A DNA stretch of 30,465 bases, taken from an uncultured Lachnospiraceae bacterium (GTDB taxonomy: Bacteria > Bacillota > Clostridia > Lachnospirales > Lachnospiraceae). A program made the position numbers and the translations under genes. The stretch is taken from the NCBI GenBank assembly GCA_910577105.1, contig CAJTMB010000032.1:1-30465 (forward strand). The letters are read 5' to 3'. Below are positions 23,467-30,465 of this stretch, in pieces. How positions within the stretch are numbered: the first letter of the stretch is position 1; each line of letters begins with the position of its first letter. The notes beneath the pieces were generated by a model, which did no database searches, was not told where the DNA came from, and worked only from the letters and a program-made list of their open reading frames with translations.

Positions 23467-24609
23467 ATGGACATTGGGATGAAGAAGAGAATCGGTATCG
23501 GTATCCTGCTGGTGGCAATGGCAGTGTCGGCTGGATGTACCCGGGAAAAGGAAGAAAAGAAAACAATTATTGAATTGCAGGAAAGCACTTTGAATGCACC
23601 GCAGACCGTTGAAGCGAAAAGGGGCGATTTGGAAATATATTTTACGATGGACGCCCAGGTGGGACCGCGGGTGGAACAGCTTACTTTTGAAAAAAAAGGA
23701 GAGTTTTCCCGGTACTGCGTGAATCTGGGACAGGAGGTCCATGCCGGTGATGTGATTGCCCTTGCAATCAGTACAGCGACGGAAGAAAGCATAGAAGAAA
23801 AGCAACGGGAACTGGAAAAAGAAACGAGAGAGTATGAGTACCAGAAAGCCATGCTTGAAAGCAATATTGAATTAATAAACCTGCGGGTGGAAGACTTCGA
23901 CAGTAGAATTGTATTTGAAGAAAAGGATTCTCCCGGATATCATGCACTGAGTGTCCAGACGGGATGGAGCAGGGAGGAAAGAAAAAAACTGGAACTTCAG
24001 CTGAAACAGTTGGAGGAAACCCATCATTTGAAAATTCTCCATCTGGAAAAACAGCTTGCAGATTTAATTGAAGAAAAAAACAGCGCTGCCATTAAAGCGC
24101 CTTTTGATGGCGTGATTGTGGCTCTGGCACCTGTCTCCTATGCCGAAAAAATAGATACGGATTTATACTATGCGGCAATAGCTGATACCAGTGTATATTA
24201 TGCACGATGCGATTATTTAAACCAGACTATGGTCAATGCTGTGGGAGAGATTGTTTTCTGGAAGGATGGGAAAGAATATCAGGTTCAATATCTGCCGATA
24301 GACGATAAAATATATGCAGAGAAAAAGAACAAAGGGGAACCCCTTTACTCGGAATTTGTAATCATTAATACAGAAGGGGATATGGAATATGGTGATTACG
24401 GGAAAATTAAACTGATTACGGCCACGAAGCAGGATGTACTTTTAGTGCCGGAACTGGCGGTGGCTAAAGATGCAACAGGGAACTTTGTTTATAAGGATGT
24501 GGATGGAAGCAGGCAGAAAGTCTCCGTAAAAACAGGAAGCAGCGACGGTATTCTTGTGGAAATACAAGAAGGTCTGCAGGAAGGAGATGTGGTTTATGTG
24601 CAGGAATAA
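23467..24609 (+). CDS. HlyD/RND-type adaptor lipoprotein, second of three
   Basis: This 380-residue paralogue of the preceding adaptor has a signal peptide with lipobox VSAGC. Mature residues contain the usual adaptor order: a first lipoyl half (GQEVHAGDVIALA), a long charged coiled coil (about 100-210, with KKLELQLKQLEETHHLKI), and a second lipoyl half (IKAPFDGVIVALAPV). A beta barrel and a membrane-proximal domain follow (VLLVPELAVAKDATGNFVYK, then EIQEGLQEGDVVYV). The GAAAGGAAAGG ribosome binding site favours ATG 23467 over 23479. The 3' end overlaps the next adaptor by 14 bases. Having its own lipid anchor, it may form a mixed adaptor ring with its neighbours rather than replace them. Confidence 0.87.
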   Translation: MDIGMKKRIGIGILLVAMAVSAGCTREKEEKKTIIELQESTLNAPQTVEAKRGDLEIYFTMDAQVGPRVEQLTFEKKGEFSRYCVNLGQEVHAGDVIALAISTATEESIEEKQRELEKETREYEYQKAMLESNIELINLRVEDFDSRIVFEEKDSPGYHALSVQTGWSREERKKLELQLKQLEETHHLKILHLEKQLADLIEEKNSAAIKAPFDGVIVALAPVSYAEKIDTDLYYAAIADTSVYYARCDYLNQTMVNAVGEIVFWKDGKEYQVQYLPIDDKIYAEKKNKGEPLYSEFVIINTEGDMEYGDYGKIKLITATKQDVLLVPELAVAKDATGNFVYKDVDGSRQKVSVKTGSSDGILVEIQEGLQEGDVVYVQE

Positions 24610-25792
24610 AAAAGCAGGATGGATACTGCTTCTGTTTGCGGCAGCAATTGGCTGGCAGGCATGTACGGTGCCTGCCAAACTGATGTCAGATACGGGCAGC
24701 AGCGGGAAGGAAGAAATAGCAAGGGAGGAATACTTGAATGTGGATGCCCTTTCCGGACAGTCGGGTCAGGTGTTGGGAGGACAATATACAATTTATACGC
24801 TTACCAGGGAAACCTTTACGGAAGAAGCGCTGTCTCAGAAGCTGAAAAGGGAATATATCAATACAACGGAAGTTTATGTGGATTTAGAAACCCTGAATAA
24901 GCTGGAAAGATATGAAGTTGAATACTTTGATTATGTCGAGGCGGGTGATGTGCTGGCAACATTCCGTGTAACCATTGACCAGATAGCCGTTGAGGAGGCA
25001 CAGAAGAAGTTACAAAGACTACAGGAACAATACCAGCGGGCAGTACAGGATAGAGAGGAAGAAGTCAAGGAACAGGAAAAAGAGAGGAAAGAACTGCTTC
25101 TGGAGTTGGAGAAAAAGGAACTGTCGGAAGAGTGTTATGAGATGAAAGATTTTGATGTTCGCCTTGAACAGAGTGAACTGACCTGGGAATATGAACGGCA
25201 AAAAATGGAGCAGGAAATGGAGGATGTCCAGAGAACGATTGATAAACTGCTGGGAAGCGGGGCTGTCTATCAACTTAAGTCGCCTGTGGCGGGATATGTG
25301 ATTTTTAAAGAAAAATACGGGGCAGGCTCATCGATTAGTAACGGTTCATATTTTTGTGATATATTAAATGGCGAAGATTATTATGTAAAGGTTGAAAGAC
25401 AAGGAGAACTGTTTGGTTATGGGATGCAGCTGGCTTTTGACACGCCTCACGGTAACAAGACCGGCAGGGTAGTCAGTGCGGGAAGCATGGCATTATACGG
25501 GAACCTGAATACGGATGAGGCATTTATTGCATTGGATATGGAGGGAATCACGCAGCAGGAACTGCAAAGCAACAGCAAGAACATTACTTTGCAAGGAAGT
25601 CTGAAAACGGTACATAATGTGCTGCTGGTTCCGAAGCAGGCAGTAACGGAAGAGAAAAAAGAATATTTTGTTACAGTGTTGAAGGAGGACGGCAGCCTTT
25701 TGAAAACGGAATTTATCCCCGGCGGAAGCAATACGGATTATTACTGGGTGATGGATGGATTGGAAGAAGGAATGCAGATTATCTATAGATGA
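24596..25792 (+). CDS. HlyD/RND-type adaptor protein, third of three
   Basis: This third adaptor has 398 residues. Its N-terminus is hydrophobic (WILLLFAAAIG) and ends in WQAC, which is a poor lipobox, so it may stay anchored by a membrane helix instead of a lipid. A coiled coil with strongly alternating charge lies at about 120-225. The second lipoyl half is LKSPVAGYVIFKEKYG, and the C-terminal domain has the pattern VLLVPKQAVTEEKKEYFVTV and GLEEGMQIIY. AAGGAGAT at 24581-24588 fixes ATG 24596 as the start, inside the end of the previous gene; the overlap suggests translational coupling. It differs from the other two in length and anchor, which argues against simple redundancy. Confidence 0.85.
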   Translation: MCRNKKAGWILLLFAAAIGWQACTVPAKLMSDTGSSGKEEIAREEYLNVDALSGQSGQVLGGQYTIYTLTRETFTEEALSQKLKREYINTTEVYVDLETLNKLERYEVEYFDYVEAGDVLATFRVTIDQIAVEEAQKKLQRLQEQYQRAVQDREEEVKEQEKERKELLLELEKKELSEECYEMKDFDVRLEQSELTWEYERQKMEQEMEDVQRTIDKLLGSGAVYQLKSPVAGYVIFKEKYGAGSSISNGSYFCDILNGEDYYVKVERQGELFGYGMQLAFDTPHGNKTGRVVSAGSMALYGNLNTDEAFIALDMEGITQQELQSNSKNITLQGSLKTVHNVLLVPKQAVTEEKKEYFVTVLKEDGSLLKTEFIPGGSNTDYYWVMDGLEEGMQIIYR

Positions 25793-25817
25793 CAAAGGAA
25801 GGAATCAGGCGGACAAT

Positions 25818-28622
25818 ATGTTTTCTTTAATGTTACATAAATTAATGCATAAAAAATGGATGGTACTGTGTCTGTTAATCGGCAATATTTTACTGATGGC
25901 GGTTGCGGCCAGCTATCCTTTATACAGGGTTTCTTCCTTTCAAAAAATGCTGACGGATGAATTTGTGCAGTATGGGGAAGAGAACCGGTGCTGGCCTGCT
26001 GTTTTTACGGTGAACCACACGATTGTAAAAGGCGGAAGGGATAACGGGTTTGCCCAAGTGGAGGAGGAAGCGCTTAAGGCGGTTGAAATGTTAGCTGTTC
26101 CGGTCAAAGAAGCGGTAACCATTTATCAGCTTGTTTCCCAGAAGGCAGCAATATATCCGGCAAGGGACGGTGAAACGGAAAAAAGGCTTTCCGTCACAGC
26201 AATTTTGGGGTTGGAAGAACATGTTGAGCTGCTGCAGGGCAGATTCCCGGATGATTCCCTGGATGAAGAAGGGTTTCTGGAGGTTATGGTCAGCGATACC
26301 ACTATGGTTGGGCAGGATATTCTCATAGGAGATGAATATACCTTTGAACGGTCTCAGCTGCCGGACGACAGTCCGCTTAAACTTAGGGTAGTAGGCGTTT
26401 TCCGGCCGATTGAAGAAAATACCCCCTATTGGGAGGTGGTTTCAGAAAAAAGCGGGAATCAGGTCATGGCATCCATAACTGCTTTTCAAGATATTTTTCT
26501 GGGCGCGGATGCAGGAAACCGGTTCAGTATGAACGGAAGCTGGAGCTTTATCTGGGATTATGAGCAAATAGAAACCTCGGATGTTAAGCCTCTGCTGCAT
26601 AAACTGGATGGATTGGGTCGCTCGGGGATGCTGAAAGACAGAATTGAAGAGGGTGCCTACTTGCAGATACTCTCAGATTACAGCAGTAAGGCAAACAGAA
26701 TTGAGGCGACGCTTCTTATTTTACAGGTTCCGGTACTTTTGCTTTTATGTGCTTTTCTTTATATGATTGCAGGTCAGATGCTGCAAATGGAGCAGAATGA
26801 AATATCTTTGATGCGTTCCAGGGGCGCCTCCAAAAGACAGATAATATCCCTGTATTTTTTGCAGAGCGTTTTTCTGGGACTGGTTTCCCTGATAGCAGGT
26901 ATACCGCTTGGCGCCGTATTTTGCAAAATGCTTGGTTCTTCCACAGCTTTTTTGGAATTTTCTTCCACAAGAAATCTGGAAATCCGTTTTACTTTAGATG
27001 TGGTGTTATATGTGGCGGCAGCGCTTATCCTGTCCATCATGGTGACAACCATCCCGGTTATTTCTTATAGCAGGGTCTCGATTGTGAATTTGAAGCAGAG
27101 ACAGTCGCGCCAGAAAAAGACACTTTGGAAGAAAATGTATTTGGATTTGATTCTGCTTGCAATTTCTCTATACGGTTTTTATTCTTTTAAGCGTGTATCG
27201 GGCAGGATGGTGGAGGAGGTGTTATCGGGGCAAACGCTGGACCCGCTTCTTTATGTCAGCTTTTCCCTGTTTATGCTTGGAGCCGGGCTTTTGTTTGTGC
27301 GGTTGCAGCCGTTTTTGATTAAATGCTTTTTTTCGCTTTTTAAAAACCATATAAAGCCTTCCACTTATGCTTCCCTTTTAGGGACAATACGTACTGAAAA
27401 GAAACAGGAATTTATTATTCTGTTTATGGTTTTAACAGTTGCGGTAGGTATTTCCAATACTACCATAGCAAGGACCATTGTTTTGAATGCGGTAAACAAC
27501 ACCAGACATATGGTAGGCGCTGACATAGCACTGAAAGAAAAATGGTATAGTAACAGGGGGTCCGTAGTGAGGGATTCTTCCCTGGAATTAATATATTATG
27601 AACCGGATTTCGGACGATTTCAGGTGATTCCCGGTGTGGAAACAGCAACGAAGGTTTTGGTGGAAGATGAAGGAATACTGGTGGGAGGTAACGATGGTTC
27701 TGCGGTTACGGTAATGGGTATTAAGGCCAATGGATTTTATCAGGTAACAACCATGCAGGAGAATCTTTTGCCATACTCATATGAGGAATATCTGAGCGTG
27801 CTGGCAGCAGATTCGCAGGCTGTTATCGTATCCGAGAATTTTCTTATTAAGCAGGGGTACAGACTGGGGGATACTATAGTCTATAGGAATATTGACGGTA
27901 AAGAGGGAGTGGGCTATATTTATGGTTTCTTTACCTATTGGCCAACTTATCAGCCAACCCGTTATGTGACGGGACAGGATGGCAGTGTGCAGACAGAGGA
28001 CGAATACCTGATTGTCGCCAATTTTGCTTATCTGCAGGAAAAATGGGGAGATTATCCTTATGAAGTGTGGTTGAAGACAAGTGACGGGGGAGAAGGTTTT
28101 TATAACTGGCTCAAGGAAAACCCTGCCCTTGCCCTGACGAAGTTAAGTGATATGACGGTATATGAAGAAAAAATTATCTTTGACACGATGTTCCAGGGGA
28201 CAAATGGCATTCTTTCCATGAGTTTCATTGTAATATTGCTGCTCTGTTGTGTGGGATACCTGATTTACTGGATTATGTCAATACGTTCAAGGGAATTACT
28301 GTTTGGCGTCTTGAGAGCCATGGGTATGCGGAAAAAAGAGATTACCTGGCTTCTCATAGTAGAGCAGATTTGTTCCGGACTGTTTGCGATTGTGTCAGGC
28401 GGAATAATTGGAATACTTTCTTCCCGGATGTTTGTGCCCATGATACAGCAGGCTTACGCGGCATCGGAACAGGTGCTGCCATTAAACCTGATTACCAGAA
28501 ACAGCGATATAATACAGTTGTTTGCGATTATAAGTGTCGTGTTGTGCATTTGTCTTGTGGTTTTGGGAAGGATTATTTCCCGGATGAATATCAGCAGTGC
28601 ATTGAAACTGGGCGAAGATTAA
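25818..28622 (+). CDS. FtsX/MacB-type ABC transporter permease, ten membrane helices
   Basis: This is the membrane subunit of the exporter. The 934 residues show one helix near 14-36 and a large extracytoplasmic domain (about 40-295). Three FtsX-type helices follow at about 300-320, 340-365 and 392-415, then helices near 440-457, 475-495 and 530-550. A second large outer domain (about 555-790) and three more FtsX helices (about 796-820, 840-867 and 897-920) complete it. It is thus an internal duplication of two FtsX units in one chain. The conserved cytoplasmic MRSRGASKRQI and LRAMGMRKKEI segments after helices 2 and 8 are the ATPase coupling sites. ATG 25818 was chosen because the earlier ATG at 25755 lies inside the previous gene. 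Confidence 0.9.
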   Translation: MFSLMLHKLMHKKWMVLCLLIGNILLMAVAASYPLYRVSSFQKMLTDEFVQYGEENRCWPAVFTVNHTIVKGGRDNGFAQVEEEALKAVEMLAVPVKEAVTIYQLVSQKAAIYPARDGETEKRLSVTAILGLEEHVELLQGRFPDDSLDEEGFLEVMVSDTTMVGQDILIGDEYTFERSQLPDDSPLKLRVVGVFRPIEENTPYWEVVSEKSGNQVMASITAFQDIFLGADAGNRFSMNGSWSFIWDYEQIETSDVKPLLHKLDGLGRSGMLKDRIEEGAYLQILSDYSSKANRIEATLLILQVPVLLLLCAFLYMIAGQMLQMEQNEISLMRSRGASKRQIISLYFLQSVFLGLVSLIAGIPLGAVFCKMLGSSTAFLEFSSTRNLEIRFTLDVVLYVAAALILSIMVTTIPVISYSRVSIVNLKQRQSRQKKTLWKKMYLDLILLAISLYGFYSFKRVSGRMVEEVLSGQTLDPLLYVSFSLFMLGAGLLFVRLQPFLIKCFFSLFKNHIKPSTYASLLGTIRTEKKQEFIILFMVLTVAVGISNTTIARTIVLNAVNNTRHMVGADIALKEKWYSNRGSVVRDSSLELIYYEPDFGRFQVIPGVETATKVLVEDEGILVGGNDGSAVTVMGIKANGFYQVTTMQENLLPYSYEEYLSVLAADSQAVIVSENFLIKQGYRLGDTIVYRNIDGKEGVGYIYGFFTYWPTYQPTRYVTGQDGSVQTEDEYLIVANFAYLQEKWGDYPYEVWLKTSDGGEGFYNWLKENPALALTKLSDMTVYEEKIIFDTMFQGTNGILSMSFIVILLLCCVGYLIYWIMSIRSRELLFGVLRAMGMRKKEITWLLIVEQICSGLFAIVSGGIIGILSSRMFVPMIQQAYAASEQVLPLNLITRNSDIIQLFAIISVVLCICLVVLGRIISRMNISSALKLGED

Positions 28623-28655
28623 AGATAAGGCTTGCAGCGTGCAGGGGGTATGTGG

Positions 28656-29330
28656 ATGAAGGATGCAATTATAAAGACTGTGGATGTAACCAGAAGCTTT
28701 CCGATAGCTGGAGGCAGGAATTTTGTGGCGGTTGATAAGGTTTCCATGCAAATCCCGGAAGGGTGTCTGGCTATTTTGAGAGGACGTTCCGGTTCCGGTA
28801 AGACTACGTTGTTAAATATGCTTGGAGCACTGGATATGCCGACAGGCGGAGAAATATTTTTTATGGGAGAGGATATCACCGGATGGCAGGAGGCGAGAAG
28901 AGAACGTCTCCGCAGGGAAAAGATAGGATTTGTTTTCCAGTCCGTATCCTTGATTCCCATGATGTCAGCATTCGAAAATGTTGAATTTGCCCTTCGCATG
29001 GCGGGGATTAAGAAAAAACGTAAAGAAAGGTGCGAGGAATGCTTGAAGATGGTAGGGCTTGGAGGAAGAATGCACCATATGCCACAGGAAATGTCAGGAG
29101 GAGAACAGCAGCGTGTTGCAATTGCAAGGGCAGTGGCACACAGGCCAAGCATCATTTTTGCAGATGAACCGACGGCGGAATTGGATTCGGCGACATCAAT
29201 CAGTGTAATAAATTTATTTAAGGAAATGGTTGAAAAAGAAAAAGTCACAATTGTCATGACAACGCATGATACATCCCTTATGGGGGCCGGAAATGTAGTA
29301 TATGAACTGGAGGACGGAAAACTGATATGA
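28656..29330 (+). CDS. ABC transporter ATP-binding protein, first of two
   Basis: This MacB/LolD-type ATPase powers the permease encoded just upstream. The 224 residues carry Walker A (GRSGSGKTT, 43-51), the Q-loop FVFQSVSLIPMMSAFENVEF, the signature MSGGEQQRVAIARA, Walker B IIFADEPTAELD and the switch histidine in MTTHDTS. The frame is open from a TTG at 28632, but ATG 28656 has CAGGGGG seven bases upstream. It ends in an ATGA overlap with the second ATPase, so the two are made together. There is no extra domain, in contrast to its partner. Whether the two form a heterodimer or separate homodimers is open. Confidence 0.93.
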   Translation: MKDAIIKTVDVTRSFPIAGGRNFVAVDKVSMQIPEGCLAILRGRSGSGKTTLLNMLGALDMPTGGEIFFMGEDITGWQEARRERLRREKIGFVFQSVSLIPMMSAFENVEFALRMAGIKKKRKERCEECLKMVGLGGRMHHMPQEMSGGEQQRVAIARAVAHRPSIIFADEPTAELDSATSISVINLFKEMVEKEKVTIVMTTHDTSLMGAGNVVYELEDGKLI

Positions 29331-30232
29331 GCGATGTAATTATTCAGGCGGACAATCTGGTAAAAATATATAAATCCAAGGAAGTTGAAGTTGTGGCATT
29401 GCAAGGGTTGGATTTGAGTGTGGAACAGGGAGAACTGATGGCCATTATAGGCAGCAGTGGCAGTGGTAAATCCACCTTTCTGAATATGCTGGGTGGTTTG
29501 GACCGGCCCAGCGCCGGAAAACTATATGTAGATAAGAAGAACCTGTTTTCCATGACAGAAAAAGAACTGGTGGCATATAAGCGTTCCACGGTAGGTTTTG
29601 TCTGGCAGAACAATGGAAGAAATCTGTTACCATATTTGTCAGCTTACGACAACATTATTATGCCCATGGAGTTGAACAGCAGTCAAAAGAAAAAGGAAAG
29701 AGCCGATATGCTTTTGGATATGGTAGGGCTTTCTTCCAAAAAGAACAACCGGATGCAGGAACTGTCCGGCGGTGAGCAGCAGAGAATTGCCATTGCCATT
29801 GCGCTTGCAAATTCTCCTAAGCTGCTTTTGGCAGATGAACCGACCGGCTCTGTGGATACCAAGACTTCCAATGATATTTTTGATGTGTTTAAACGCTTAA
29901 ATCAGGAATTGGGTGTAACCATTGTAATTGTAACCCATGATGTGTCCCTTTCCAAAAAAGTGCAGCGTGTTGCTGCAATCAGGGATGGTAAAATCAGCAG
30001 TGAGCGGATACTGAAGGAGGATTATGCAGAGCGTGTAAAAAAAGCGGATAAAACAGTGGATTGGCATGTCGATGAAACGCAGGAGGAATTTGCCATTCTG
30101 GACCGGTCAGGAAGAATCCAGCTGCCGCCTGAAATGCTGGCCGGCATGAAGCTTAAAGATAACAAAGTGCGGGTTACAACAGTTGACGGTAAAATTGTAC
30201 TGGAAAATCCTGTGAAAAAAGCGGCGGACTAA
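29327..30232 (+). CDS. ABC transporter ATP-binding protein with C-terminal AbrB-like segment
   Basis: This second ATPase has 301 residues, about 75 more than the usual MacB/LolD type. The ATPase core is complete: Walker A GSSGSGKST (42-50), Q-loop FVWQNNGRNLLPYLSAYDN, signature LSGGEQQRIAIAIALA, Walker B LLLADEPTGS and switch histidine in VTHDVS. After a charged linker, the last 49 residues (253-301) read ILDRSGRIQLPPEMLAG, then KLKDNKVRVTT, then DGKIVLENP. This resembles the swapped-hairpin fold of AbrB/MazE proteins. It could mediate dimerisation or DNA binding, or limit the ATPase. The comparison was made by eye. The gene is the last of the transport operon. Confidence 0.92.
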   Translation: MSDVIIQADNLVKIYKSKEVEVVALQGLDLSVEQGELMAIIGSSGSGKSTFLNMLGGLDRPSAGKLYVDKKNLFSMTEKELVAYKRSTVGFVWQNNGRNLLPYLSAYDNIIMPMELNSSQKKKERADMLLDMVGLSSKKNNRMQELSGGEQQRIAIAIALANSPKLLLADEPTGSVDTKTSNDIFDVFKRLNQELGVTIVIVTHDVSLSKKVQRVAAIRDGKISSERILKEDYAERVKKADKTVDWHVDETQEEFAILDRSGRIQLPPEMLAGMKLKDNKVRVTTVDGKIVLENPVKKAAD

Positions 30233-30262
30233 TTGACAAACATTAATGGGCAATGATATAAT
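30233..30262 (+). promoter_or_regulatory. consensus sigma-A promoter P1 after the transport operon
   Basis: TTGACA (30233-30238) and TATAAT (30257-30262), both fully consensus, are separated by 18 bp. It begins at the base after the ATPase stop codon. It is the upstream member of a tandem pair. Confidence 0.85.
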
Positions 30263-30288
30263 AAAAATCCACCGCTTTTAAAGGTGGA
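30262..30288 (-). terminator. minus-strand intrinsic terminator over the P1 start region
   Basis: TCCACC (30268-30273) pairs with GGTGGA (30283-30288). On the minus strand the stem is followed by TTTTTATT. It would stop transcription arriving from beyond the window; on the + strand no T run follows. Confidence 0.5.
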
Positions 30289-30344
30289 ATGCAGAATAGG
30301 AAATGCGACATAAAAGAGAAGTCGGGAAAATTTTTATTTTGTTC

Positions 30345-30373
30345 TTGACAAAGCGTGAATCGCATGATATTCT
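30345..30373 (+). promoter_or_regulatory. sigma-A promoter P2 of the tandem pair
   Basis: TTGACA (30345-30350) and TATTCT (30368-30373) are separated by 17 bp. An AT-rich stretch (30328-30341) lies just upstream, as in UP elements of strong promoters. Confidence 0.8.
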
Positions 30374-30465
30374 TAATGAGTTGCGGCCCATGAAGCAAAA
30401 AGGGAAGCAAGAAGCAAAGCACCTTGACAACTAAACAGCAATGCAGCCCTGAAAATTCCAGAAAA
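30374..30465 (+). other. probable leader of an rRNA operon, cut by the window end
   Basis: After P2 there is no open reading frame with a ribosome binding site. The purine-rich GAAGCAA repeats and the CCTTGACAACTAAACAG segment (about 30422-30438) resemble the leaders found in front of 16S rRNA genes in Bacillota. The call rests on this likeness and on the tandem consensus promoters; no rRNA sequence itself is inside the window. Confidence 0.5.

Noticed and set aside
1..30465. CRISPR arrays, insertion sequences, phage attachment sites
   Set aside because: No regularly spaced repeats, transposase, integrase or tRNA-end duplication was seen in the window.

Overview
The window reads as chromosomal DNA of a low-to-mid GC, anaerobic Gram-positive bacterium of the class Clostridia, most likely a Lachnospiraceae-type gut organism. 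The grounds are the dnaX-ybaB-recR cluster, AGGAGG-type ribosome binding sites, consensus sigma-A promoters, lipoproteins with Gram-positive signals, a glycyl-radical-activating radical SAM enzyme, and intracellular GH2 and GH36 glycosidases. The species is not identifiable by reading alone. I see no phage, insertion sequence or CRISPR array.

Layout. 1-3.7 kb holds a Cache-type methyl-accepting chemotaxis protein, a small unknown protein behind it, and a convergent membrane diguanylate cyclase without its inhibitory site. 3.9-7 kb holds a flavin reductase, a lipoprotein gene broken by one in-frame TAA, tadA, and a divergent NrdG-type activase. 7-10.4 kb holds a MATE exporter behind a structured leader, then a YtrA-type GntR regulator with an operator-like inverted repeat around its own promoter, followed by a DUF1648/DUF5808-like membrane protein. 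10.4-15.2 kb is a pair of cytoplasmic glycosidases (GH2, then GH36 alpha-galactosidase). A tRNA-Ser(CGA) with its own promoter and terminator lies opposite at 15.3 kb. 15.5-19.1 kb is a tight pfkA-dnaX-ybaB-recR operon. dnaX carries an A AAA AAG slippery heptamer, a 6-nt spacer, a hairpin and a nearby -1 stop, which predicts a short gamma-like product.

19.2-22.3 kb is an envelope cluster: a LysM protein with a single membrane anchor, a DUF5711-like anchored propeller protein, and a CvpA-like membrane protein. A strong terminator hairpin then sits directly before the ribosome binding site of the next operon. 22.4-30.2 kb is one transport operon with three successive HlyD/RND-adaptor-like proteins, one ten-helix FtsX/MacB-type permease and two separate ABC ATPases. 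The second ATPase ends in an AbrB/MazE-like segment. This transport operon is the best candidate for an under-described system.

The last 230 bases carry two near-consensus promoters in tandem and a leader that resembles those in front of 16S rRNA genes, so an rRNA operon probably starts just past the window. Family names are from reading motifs and were not checked by database search.
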